A DNA stretch of 7,030 nucleotides. Source: CAZAMT01 sp964486145. GTDB lineage: Bacteria; Bacteroidota; Bacteroidia; Bacteroidales; JAAAOM01. Each line of letters begins with the position of its first letter. Positions within the stretch are counted from its first letter, which is position 1. Location: NCBI GenBank assembly GCA_964486145.1, contig CAZAMT010000216.1, positions 1-7,030 of the forward strand, in the 5' to 3' direction. Of this stretch, positions 1-6,534 are shown piece by piece. The notes beneath the pieces are model-generated. The model was not told where the DNA came from, searched no databases, and worked only from the letters and a program-made list of their open reading frames with translations. Both the position numbers and the translations under genes were made by a program.

Positions 1-64
1 TTGTTTCATATATAACCACTTTCCCGTTGAAAACGCTATTTAAATTTTGATAGGTAAAATAAGC

Positions 65-83
65 ATGCCTTCGGGGATGGCAT
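65..83 (-). terminator. Possible weak transcription terminator
   Basis: Read on the minus strand, ATGCC and GGCAT form a 5-bp stem around a 9-base, C-rich loop. A short spacer and a T-rich stretch (TTATTTT) follow. It lies about 90 bases after the VOC stop codon, where a terminator would be expected. The stem is short and the T-tract is interrupted, so this could be chance. Confidence 0.3.
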
Positions 84-88
84 CAATG

Positions 89-126
89 TTAGTTTCAAGC
101 AAGATTACAAAAATGACTGAAACTAA
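89..126. repeat. Perfect 9-bp inverted repeat
   Basis: TTAGTTTCA at 89-97 is the exact reverse complement of TGAAACTAA at 118-126, with a 20-base spacer. It begins about 47 bases after the VOC stop codon. As RNA it could form a 3' hairpin stabilising or ending the transcript. There is no T-tract directly after it on the minus strand, so it is not a classical terminator on its own. A protein-binding site is an alternative. Confidence 0.45.
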
Positions 127-173
127 TGAGGTAAAATCGTATCAATAAATTGAGATATCGTTTTTAGTAACTT

Positions 174-1163
174 TTATTTTTGATTCCATAAAAGTTCAAC
201 AGCCACTCCGCCAAGAGGTTTTGGATCAATATAAGCAAATTTTCCTGAACCTGGCTTTCCTTTATTACCCCATCCTCCGGCCTGGGAAACTATAAATCCT
301 TTTTCGATTAAATTGTTTAGGGTTTGATTCATGTTATCCACTTGAAATCCCAAATGATGTACACCTTCTCCTTTTTTCCGGATGTGATCTTCATAAACAT
401 TGGGCGATTTTAAGGGTATACACCATTCATAAACGATATCTCCATGGCGCTGCCAGCCCAACTTCATATCAAACCCGGCCGGGTTACCGTAGTATTCTTT
501 GTCATGAACGGAGCCATGTGTAATGGCAAGTTTGGGTAAGCCAATGCGCGACCAGTATTTGGAGACTTCTTTTGGTTGAGTGGTGGCAAATGCGTACTGA
601 CTGAACTGGAGGTTATATTTGTTGTCGCCAGGCAGATCTTCGAACAGTTTTTCGGATTCATTTTCATGAACAAAACCCATGTTATAGGTTCCATCATCCC
701 TGGTTTGCATAATGCAATAACTCACCGACTGGTATGATGATTTAAACTCAAATTCGCAGTTTACATCCACACGTCTTTTCTTTAACCTTTCAACTTCCTC
801 TTTTATATCACTTTTACTGTCAGTACCATGGATAATTGCATAAATGCCTGAACCATAACTTTCAAGAAAATCGGTAAGTAACGATCTTTCCCTTACAGGC
901 TGCAACCACAGTACTTTTGATCCTGATAAATTTGCGGAAGCAGCTTTAATGTCAATGTTCCTGCCATCCAGTTTCAATTCGGCTCGCTCCATGTAATGAA
1001 TATCTGTGAAACCAAGTTTCTCCCATGATTCAACAACTTCATCCAATTGTTCAACAACCCAGATCATGTGATCTACGGTTTGGTAACACTCCTTCACTTG
1101 TTGCGCTTCTGTTATAATTGTAAATAAACTGGCCAAAAATGTTAATATAATTAATCTCTTCAT
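174..1163 (-). CDS. Exported tandem VOC (glyoxalase-fold) protein
   Basis: This is a 329-residue protein with a Sec-type signal peptide: basic MKR start, hydrophobic core at about 4-17, likely cleavage after TEA at residue 20. The mature part probably acts in the periplasm or at the cell surface. Two vicinal-oxygen-chelate modules are visible, about 28-168 and 186-327. Each has the typical opening strand and helix (H32 region; Q189 region). The second also has the GEGVHHLGF strand (265-273) and a closing strand with E323. In module 2, Q189, E246, H270 and E323 line up by eye with the metal ligands of glyoxalase I. Module 1 keeps H32 but has L85, A109 and F164 at the other ligand positions, so it looks structural. 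The family includes glyoxalases, epimerases, dioxygenases and resistance proteins, so the substrate cannot be named. The start codon directly precedes the signal peptide, with no clear Shine-Dalgarno. The gene lies 111 bp downstream of the giant surface-protein gene on the same strand. Confidence 0.88.
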   Translation of the reverse strand: MKRLIILTFLASLFTIITEAQQVKECYQTVDHMIWVVEQLDEVVESWEKLGFTDIHYMERAELKLDGRNIDIKAASANLSGSKVLWLQPVRERSLLTDFLESYGSGIYAIIHGTDSKSDIKEEVERLKKRRVDVNCEFEFKSSYQSVSYCIMQTRDDGTYNMGFVHENESEKLFEDLPGDNKYNLQFSQYAFATTQPKEVSKYWSRIGLPKLAITHGSVHDKEYYGNPAGFDMKLGWQRHGDIVYEWCIPLKSPNVYEDHIRKKGEGVHHLGFQVDNMNQTLNNLIEKGFIVSQAGGWGNKGKPGSGKFAYIDPKPLGGVAVELLWNQK

Positions 1164-1274
1164 TTTATGAGAATTTGTTGGTTTAAAAATTTTTTTTGTT
1201 TATAACATTCGTTTTATTTTATAAACAAACATGGATTTTTGACCTTATACTTCCTAAGTAGACTTAAGTTACCG
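1164..1274. other. AT-rich intergenic gap between surface-protein and VOC genes
   Basis: These 111 bp separate two minus-strand genes. A second in-frame stop (TAA) follows the first after one codon, and no frame continues the surface protein. The gap holds an 11-bp inverted repeat and an 8-base A-tract (minus strand). I see no confident promoter. CATGTTTG on the minus strand (near 1226-1233) matches the Bacteroidota -7 consensus TAnnTTTG at five of its six fixed bases, but lacks a good partner -33 element. Confidence 0.6.
1195..1229. repeat. Perfect 11-bp inverted repeat in the 5' region of the VOC gene
   Basis: TTTGTTTATAA at 1195-1205 is the exact reverse complement of TTATAAACAAA at 1219-1229, with a 13-base spacer. 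It sits 45 bases after the surface-protein stop codon and 31 bases before the VOC start. On the minus strand it is followed by an A-tract, not a T-tract, so it does not fit an intrinsic terminator. An operator or a leader-RNA hairpin is possible. In such AT-rich DNA a chance palindrome is also possible. Confidence 0.5.
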
Positions 1275-4200
1275 TTATTTGTTTGATTTTCTGAACAAAT
1301 TTCCTGAAACTGGCACAGGTAATATTGAAACTGTAAGGAGATTGCTCTCATATTGGTATCCATCACCGTCTTTTACTATTACCGATACCACCTGGCCATC
1401 TGTAAGTGCTGATGTGCTGAAGGTACTTTCTGTTATCCAACCGGTCATGTCTGTGCCATCCACATACCAGCTAAATTGAAGGGGCAATTTACCGCCTGTA
1501 ATTGTTGCAGTAAATGTAAATATTTCATCTATACAAGCTTCATTATCAGTCATATCGGAAGAGAGGCTTACACTAAACATGGGAGTGACGGTTAAGGTAA
1601 AAGCATGAGATGACTGGTTACCAAAGATATCTAAAGCTGTCCATATAACTGTGTGTTCTCCCTCTGAAAATGTGAAATGATCAAGACTTGAACCTCCGGA
1701 ACCATAATTGTGAGTTATGCTGCTGACCTCCACATTGTCGGAAGCAATAACATCCAGCGAATTTCCGGTATGGCTGTATGTATTATCCAATTGATTTACC
1801 ATTACACTCTTTGATGATAAGCCTGTAATAACTGGTGCCACGGTATCGGGAACAATAGTTATGGTAAATGAGCATGACGCTGGTTCGTTTCCGGAGACAT
1901 CCTGGTATTGGTATTCTACCACTGTATTACCCACAGGAAATGTTGAGCCTGGTGGAGAACCAGTGATTAATGTTCCGTTTATGTTTGTACCATCGCAGTT
2001 ATCGGAGAATAAGGATGTTTCATAAGTTACGGCTGCACCTGAAGCTTTCGGGCCACAATAAACAATTGTGTCCTTCAAGCATTGGGCCACCTCAGGAGGT
2101 ATAGTGTCTAAAACAGAGATTTGCGATAAACATGTTGATTGAGACAGGTGATTGTCTGTTACAGTAAGATAGACATTGTTGAAACCTTTATCCGAACAGT
2201 TAAAATTTATGGTTGCATTTCCGTCAATTGAAAGGGAGATGGTATCATCAACATCCGGATCAAAAGAGCCATCATCAAGAGCTGCTGCGTTTATTGTTGC
2301 ACTGCCGTCTTCATCAAGATATGCACTGATGTTTTTACAACGCGCCTCGGGTGCATTGTTGTTTGTTGTTACTTCAATAGAAACTGTTGCCTCGTTCGAC
2401 CTTTTAACAGGCTGTAAACTGATGTGTTTATCGGCAACTGTATAGATAAATAAATCATTACCTGAATACCCGCTGTCGGGAGTATACGTAATCATCCCGG
2501 TAAATATATCCATGTTAACAGAACCATTTGCAGGCTGCTGGCTGATTTGGATCGATCCTTTGTCAATCGTTACATTGCCGTCAGTATCAGTATCATTAGC
2601 GAGTACATTGATTTCTATTGCATTGTTTTGGGCTGTTGAATAGTTGTCGTTGGCAGCAACAGGTGCTTCATCATTATAATATTGAATGTTGATGGACACT
2701 GTAGCTACGTCTGATTCATCGTTATTGCTGTCTTTAAGTTTATAGGTGAAAACATCATTTCCATATTGCTGCTCCGCTGGTTCATAGGAGAAGGAACCAT
2801 CCGGCAGCAGGTTTAAAGTACCTTTTGAGGGTGCAGTGAGTTGAATTATCGAAACTGTATCTCCCAAACCGGTATCATTATCCAGAATATTGCCGGTGAT
2901 CTCAACATATGCCGGGTTGGTTTTTTCTTTTACGGTATAGGTGTCATCTGCTGTTTCCGGAACATCATTTACGCTGATTATCTGCAGAAAAACAGTAGCT
3001 GTATCAGCATCCCCATCGTTATCCGTTAAAATATATTTGAAACTATCGCTACCAAAAAAATTAGAATCGGGTGTGTATGAAAAACTTGCGTCATTTTGCA
3101 GATTCAGTGAACCATGTTGGACATCCATAAGCAACGTGATAGTTACAGGAGTGTCACCCAGTCCTTCATCGTTATCCATCACATTTCCGGTAGCCGGTGA
3201 GGAGGGATCCTCATTTAATGTATAATTGTCGTCATGGGCGATTGGTGTTTCATCATCGTCAATGATGGTACCTATAGCTAAACTGTCAAGAAATGCTGCA
3301 TCACCTGTGAGATTTGTCAGTTCAAGCTGGAATGTCTCATTACCTTCTTCATCTGTATCCTGGGTAGAAGGTATATTAACGATTAAAGAGCTGGTGCCTG
3401 CTGATATTGTTTGTTTTATGGGGGTAGCAATAGACTCATAGTCTGTGTTACCGGAGGTACCATCAATGGTGGCTACATCAAATGTAATGTCGGAGCTGCT
3501 GGTTAATGATAGTTTTATGTTGAACTTCAGGGTATCACCTTCTGTTGCTGAAACATCGTCCACATAAACCTGCGGTAAACCATCCTGGTCGGTAATATTT
3601 CCTGTTACCTGTAGTGGATCAGCGGCGATTGTTGCATTCACGGGATTCGATATTTCAAGTGTAAACATTTCGTTTCCTTCGGCAAGTAAATCTTCATTTA
3701 CAGGGATAAAGATAAAAGTTTCGGCGTTATCTGCCGGAATTGTAAATGTTTGAATGGCCGGTGTATATTCATAATCGGAAAAAATTGAGGTGGTTACATC
3801 CTGTGCTTCTGCTGAAAATGAAATTTCTTCGCTACACATCCGGTTGATGACTGCATGGAATTTGAGTGTATCTCCTTCGGTAGCAGTAGAACTGTAAACG
3901 GTTAATTCCGGTATTGGATCGTTTTCCACAATTCTGCATTCAGTGGTATCCATTCCTGTTTGTGCATGCTGGATATTATCAAAAATGATCAGGAACGATT
4001 CGTAACCATCTGTTGATGGCTCAAAAATATCATCGTTTGTTATTTCGATGCTGATGTTTCCGGATTTTTCTCCTGAAGTTATAGAGATGGTTCCGGTTTG
4101 TTCTGAAACATAATCTTTATTTCGGGTAGTAGTTATATCATATACAGCATAATCTGCCGTAATTGTGTATCCTGATTCTTCTGATAAATTTATCGGGATA

Positions 4201-6356
4201 TGAACATTGCCACCAGCCACATTTTCTTCGACAGTAACTGTGGCGTTTAAATCAAGGACCGGCTCCGAATCGCCGTCGTCCAAAATTGTGCATATTCCTG
4301 ATGAATCACTGATATTCACGTTTTCAGCATTGCGAATCCTCATTTCAAAAGATTCATTTGGCTCATTGATGATATCCTGAACAATGGGTACTAAAATTTC
4401 ACAACTGTCGGTGCCGGCATAAATGGTGGCTGTTCCTTTGGAAGAAACAAAGTCTTTTGTTTTTTGCGCGGTAGATGCATAGGTCTGGTATTCGAAGGTA
4501 ACATCCTCGGTAAGTTGGTCGGTAATGCTTACTGTAAATATCGTGTTAGATGTTCCTTCGGTAACCACAGGATCATCGATTGAAATGCAGGGAATAGCAT
4601 CAATTTCATTTGATGGAAAAGTTTCAGTTGTTACACCATTACAAGTTGTTATTGCGGTAACCTTGTATCTGCCAGGCGCATCAACAAGGTAGGAACTGTT
4701 CGATTCACCATTTATTGCAATATTATTTTTATACCATTGATAACTTGTATATGCGCCCTGGTCTTCTACACTCAGTTCCATACTACCTGCACAAAGGGCT
4801 AAGCCGTCAACCAGGGGAGCACCTTCAATTTGTGGAGTTTCACCGAAATCAGAAAAGTATCCGCAACGGCAACCGGAATTACTGCCCATAATAATACCCA
4901 CATGAAAGTATTCTGATGTGTTTTCAATAACATTTTGTTGAAGTTCAAGTATATCGGATGTTGAAACCGGTCCAATAGTAGCCGCTTTCCAAAATGAAGT
5001 ACCATTTACATTTTTAAAGTTTGAAGCTTTCAAAATATTATTTGTTACGCCATTCAGGAGAAAGTTATCTTCAGCTCCGTCACGCACCAAAATGGTGAGG
5101 TAAAAATCCCAACCTGATTGCGACCGGGTAAATGCGACTTTTTGCGAACCCGTGCATCGGTCTATTGCAGGTAATATTGCAGATCCCATTTCATCTCCGA
5201 AACCAGTTACCTGCCAAACGTAAACTGGTTCGGAAGCCAAAATATGGGTGTTGTCATGTTTTAATTCAAGTGTGTAGGTTTCCCCTTTATCTATTGTTGT
5301 TTCGAGGTTTCCGCGAACCGTTATTGAAGTATTATCGGCAGTAGCTGTAATGAATACAGCTTCCTGTTCAGTTGAATTCGGAGCTGGTGGTTTTGAGTAA
5401 TGTCCTCCGACACTTCCATTTCTTAGTTCACCTTTTAACGCGATGTATTCTTTACCAATGATATCCACGGGGACTATCTGATCTCCGCCGGTATCGTACG
5501 CAGAACCCATAAATCCCCTCATGGAATCATCCTTGAGTGTTACTGCAATGCGTTTGGTACTTGATCCTGAAATATCATGGGCTTTAATTTCAAGGCCGGA
5601 TAAATGATCCTGGGCTACCCTGCCAAAAATATCATTTCCGTTTTTGGATGGTTTTATACCATTGGTTATCCAAACCGGTATGCCTGAGAAAGTTTCACCA
5701 CGGTTGAACGGACCAAGCCTAACCGTGCCTGTCCAGCCTGCACCATTATTATATACTGCCTGACCTGAAGGTATGTTTAATGTAATGTATGTATTGTCTT
5801 CCGTGAAAACCACATCAAAAGCCGAATACGCCGGATCATCCCATCCACTGGCAGAATTGTTGTAATATCGATTTTGGAAAGGAGTAAAAAAGTGGGAACC
5901 CAGTGCATTGCGGCCTTTAAGAGCAAACAGATCGCTGTTGTTAGGGCCGGCACTTTCATAGTAAACCGTAATATCAACATCGGATTCAATAAGAATTCCG
6001 TTGTTGTTTTTTCCGGGTATGGTGAGATCATAATCAGTCCTGTATATGTTTTCCACGATATCAATATAAGAAGTAAGGTTTTCGCGATGGGTTGAGTTGG
6101 CGCCAATGGTTAGGTTGATGTCAGGGAAAGATGAATTTGAAGGCATGGATATTGTTACCCGGGCCGCCTGGTCGAATGTTGTGATATTAAAGTAAACTGG
6201 TCTGTCGGCATGGTCGTTACTAATTTCAGGAGCTACAAACCAGAATTTTGTATCTACCTGACTGTAAAGACATAAAGGGAAGGATACTGCAAAGACAAAG
6301 AGTATCAGTCTAAAAGAATTTATTACTAAAAATCGTTTGTTGACAGAAGAATACAT
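1275..6356 (-). CDS. Giant multidomain surface protein, IgGFc-binding-like head with Calx-beta/cadherin-like/HYR stalk
   Basis: This 1693-residue exported protein is probably a cell-surface adhesin or matrix-binding protein. Domains in order: signal peptide 1-32 (cleavage likely before Q33); IgGFc-binding-like head about 36-510, opening DTKFWFVAPE and closing with GCRCGYFSDFG; an Ig-like domain about 511-588 (C522, W541, C572); four Calx-beta domains about 588-1036; three cadherin-like tandem Ig domains about 1037-1330; a region 1334-1418 of the kind that precedes HYR domains; a HYR domain about 1418-1502 with several cysteines including SDNCDG (C1454); a second HYR-like domain about 1503-1592; and a final Ig/PKD-like domain about 1593-1682. 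It ends abruptly with a basic tail, NLFRKSNK. Many such proteins carry a C-terminal type IX sorting domain; none is visible here. The start was chosen because it directly precedes the signal peptide. Ligand binding is inferred from domain type only, and IgG binding should not be assumed for a bacterium. Confidence 0.88.
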   Translation of the reverse strand: MYSSVNKRFLVINSFRLILFVFAVSFPLCLYSQVDTKFWFVAPEISNDHADRPVYFNITTFDQAARVTISMPSNSSFPDINLTIGANSTHRENLTSYIDIVENIYRTDYDLTIPGKNNNGILIESDVDITVYYESAGPNNSDLFALKGRNALGSHFFTPFQNRYYNNSASGWDDPAYSAFDVVFTEDNTYITLNIPSGQAVYNNGAGWTGTVRLGPFNRGETFSGIPVWITNGIKPSKNGNDIFGRVAQDHLSGLEIKAHDISGSSTKRIAVTLKDDSMRGFMGSAYDTGGDQIVPVDIIGKEYIALKGELRNGSVGGHYSKPPAPNSTEQEAVFITATADNTSITVRGNLETTIDKGETYTLELKHDNTHILASEPVYVWQVTGFGDEMGSAILPAIDRCTGSQKVAFTRSQSGWDFYLTILVRDGAEDNFLLNGVTNNILKASNFKNVNGTSFWKAATIGPVSTSDILELQQNVIENTSEYFHVGIIMGSNSGCRCGYFSDFGETPQIEGAPLVDGLALCAGSMELSVEDQGAYTSYQWYKNNIAINGESNSSYLVDAPGRYKVTAITTCNGVTTETFPSNEIDAIPCISIDDPVVTEGTSNTIFTVSITDQLTEDVTFEYQTYASTAQKTKDFVSSKGTATIYAGTDSCEILVPIVQDIINEPNESFEMRIRNAENVNISDSSGICTILDDGDSEPVLDLNATVTVEENVAGGNVHIPINLSEESGYTITADYAVYDITTTRNKDYVSEQTGTISITSGEKSGNISIEITNDDIFEPSTDGYESFLIIFDNIQHAQTGMDTTECRIVENDPIPELTVYSSTATEGDTLKFHAVINRMCSEEISFSAEAQDVTTSIFSDYEYTPAIQTFTIPADNAETFIFIPVNEDLLAEGNEMFTLEISNPVNATIAADPLQVTGNITDQDGLPQVYVDDVSATEGDTLKFNIKLSLTSSSDITFDVATIDGTSGNTDYESIATPIKQTISAGTSSLIVNIPSTQDTDEEGNETFQLELTNLTGDAAFLDSLAIGTIIDDDETPIAHDDNYTLNEDPSSPATGNVMDNDEGLGDTPVTITLLMDVQHGSLNLQNDASFSYTPDSNFFGSDSFKYILTDNDGDADTATVFLQIISVNDVPETADDTYTVKEKTNPAYVEITGNILDNDTGLGDTVSIIQLTAPSKGTLNLLPDGSFSYEPAEQQYGNDVFTYKLKDSNNDESDVATVSINIQYYNDEAPVAANDNYSTAQNNAIEINVLANDTDTDGNVTIDKGSIQISQQPANGSVNMDIFTGMITYTPDSGYSGNDLFIYTVADKHISLQPVKRSNEATVSIEVTTNNNAPEARCKNISAYLDEDGSATINAAALDDGSFDPDVDDTISLSIDGNATINFNCSDKGFNNVYLTVTDNHLSQSTCLSQISVLDTIPPEVAQCLKDTIVYCGPKASGAAVTYETSLFSDNCDGTNINGTLITGSPPGSTFPVGNTVVEYQYQDVSGNEPASCSFTITIVPDTVAPVITGLSSKSVMVNQLDNTYSHTGNSLDVIASDNVEVSSITHNYGSGGSSLDHFTFSEGEHTVIWTALDIFGNQSSHAFTLTVTPMFSVSLSSDMTDNEACIDEIFTFTATITGGKLPLQFSWYVDGTDMTGWITESTFSTSALTDGQVVSVIVKDGDGYQYESNLLTVSILPVPVSGNLFRKSNK
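2367..3248 (-). repeat. Three cadherin-like tandem Ig domains (residues 1037-1330)
   Basis: Each unit of about 95-100 residues begins with an A-x-D-D/N-N/T-Y segment (HDDNY 1041, ADDTY 1136, ANDNY 1235). A VxxND/NxxDND turn follows (DND at 1061 and 1159, NDTDTDGN at 1254-1261). A YTPD/YEPA segment precedes a glycine/aspartate-rich F-x-Y strand, and each unit ends with a TVSI-type strand. The aspartate-rich turns suggest calcium binding. They probably form the middle of a rigid extracellular stalk. Confidence 0.8.
3249..4589 (-). repeat. Array of four Calx-beta domains (residues 590-1036)
   Basis: Four units of about 105-115 residues each open with an xxxEG/EEN turn (VTEG 598-601, VEEN 709-712, ATEGDTLKF 825-833, ATEGDTLKF 937-945). 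Each contains an acidic NEP/EGNExF-type segment (664-671, 776-788, 892-898, 1003-1009) and closes with an acidic ILDDGD-like turn (691-696, 808-813, 921-926, 1031-1036). Calx-beta domains bind calcium between units and stiffen extracellular stalks. The third and fourth are most alike, but their codons have diverged, so this is not a recent duplication. Confidence 0.85.
4827..6251 (-). other. IgGFc-binding-like N-terminal head domain (residues 36-510)
   Basis: The mature N terminus begins with the family-typical xDTKFWFVAPE and continues with several beta-rich repeats in which phrases such as TVYYES, TADNTSITVRGN and PVYVWQVTGFG recur in the manner of this family. A DRCTGSQKVAF segment (399-409) and the closing GCRCGYFSDFG (495-505) mark its end. 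The family is named after mammalian Fc-binding mucin-like proteins. In bacteria it is found on large exported proteins, and the ligand is generally unknown. Confidence 0.75.
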
Positions 6357-6534
6357 AAACCTAATTTTATAAGAATCCTTTAGAAATACGTTTAATTGAA
6401 GTCATTGTTATATTGATTTGATTAACAGACCCAATGAAAAGATAAGCTTAAAAGAAATGTGGATGGTACAATAAAGAGATGAACAATTGATTTGTTTTTG
6501 GTGTTTAAAGCATTATAATTTAAAACAATAGATT
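6357..6534. other. Divergent intergenic region between the surface-protein gene and tpx
   Basis: These 178 bp must hold the promoters of both divergent genes, unless the minus-strand gene is read from further away. It is strongly AT-rich. Two TTGATTTG boxes (6413-6420 and 6487-6494, plus strand) differ by one base from the Bacteroidota -7 consensus TAnnTTTG, but neither has a well-spaced upstream partner. Neither start codon has a clear Shine-Dalgarno, as is usual in Bacteroidota. A TAAGCTTA palindrome lies at 6443-6450; I assign no role to it. Confidence 0.6.
6492..6519 (+). promoter_or_regulatory. Possible tpx promoter
   Basis: TATAAT at 6514-6519 is preceded by TTGTTT at 6492-6497 with a 16-base spacer. 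This resembles a general sigma-70 promoter and would start transcription just before the tpx ATG. Bacteroidota primary sigma factors usually prefer a different -7 motif, and AT-rich DNA yields TATAAT by chance, so this is only a candidate. It would also leave almost no 5' leader. Confidence 0.2.

Larger units (their letters stand above)
1..173. other. Non-coding region downstream of the VOC gene
   Basis: No convincing reading frame occupies this stretch on either strand. It is AT-rich and contains two inverted repeats, listed separately, that lie 3' of the minus-strand VOC gene. The neighbouring gene beyond position 1 is outside the window, so it is unknown whether this gap also carries that gene's promoter or terminator. 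Confidence 0.7.

Noticed and set aside
464..697. A 77-codon minus-strand frame inside the VOC gene
   Set aside because: It is an out-of-frame shadow of a well-supported VOC coding region and its product resembles nothing I recognise.
1190..1229. Intrinsic terminator for the giant gene at the 11-bp palindrome
   Set aside because: On the transcribed (minus) strand the stem is AT-only apart from one pair and is followed by A residues instead of T residues.
1279..3441. Several plus-strand open frames of 60-95 codons inside the giant gene
   Set aside because: They lie antisense to a continuous 1693-codon frame with clear domain structure, have low-complexity serine-rich products, and show no recognisable family or start-site signal.
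2367..4589. Tandem repeat array at the DNA level
   Set aside because: The Calx-beta and cadherin-like units repeat in protein fold and motifs only. No near-identical DNA repeats were seen, so this is not a satellite, phase-variable tract or CRISPR-like array.
5777..6106. A 109-codon minus-strand frame overlapping the head domain, and a 73-codon plus-strand frame at 5874-6095
   Set aside because: Both are shadows: the main frame across this region encodes a coherent IgGFc-binding-like head with a signal peptide.
6357..6534. OxyR- or PerR-type operator in front of tpx
   Set aside because: No spaced dyad matching either operator could be recognised by eye, and the palindromes present (TAAGCTTA, TTTAAA) are short and expected in AT-rich DNA.
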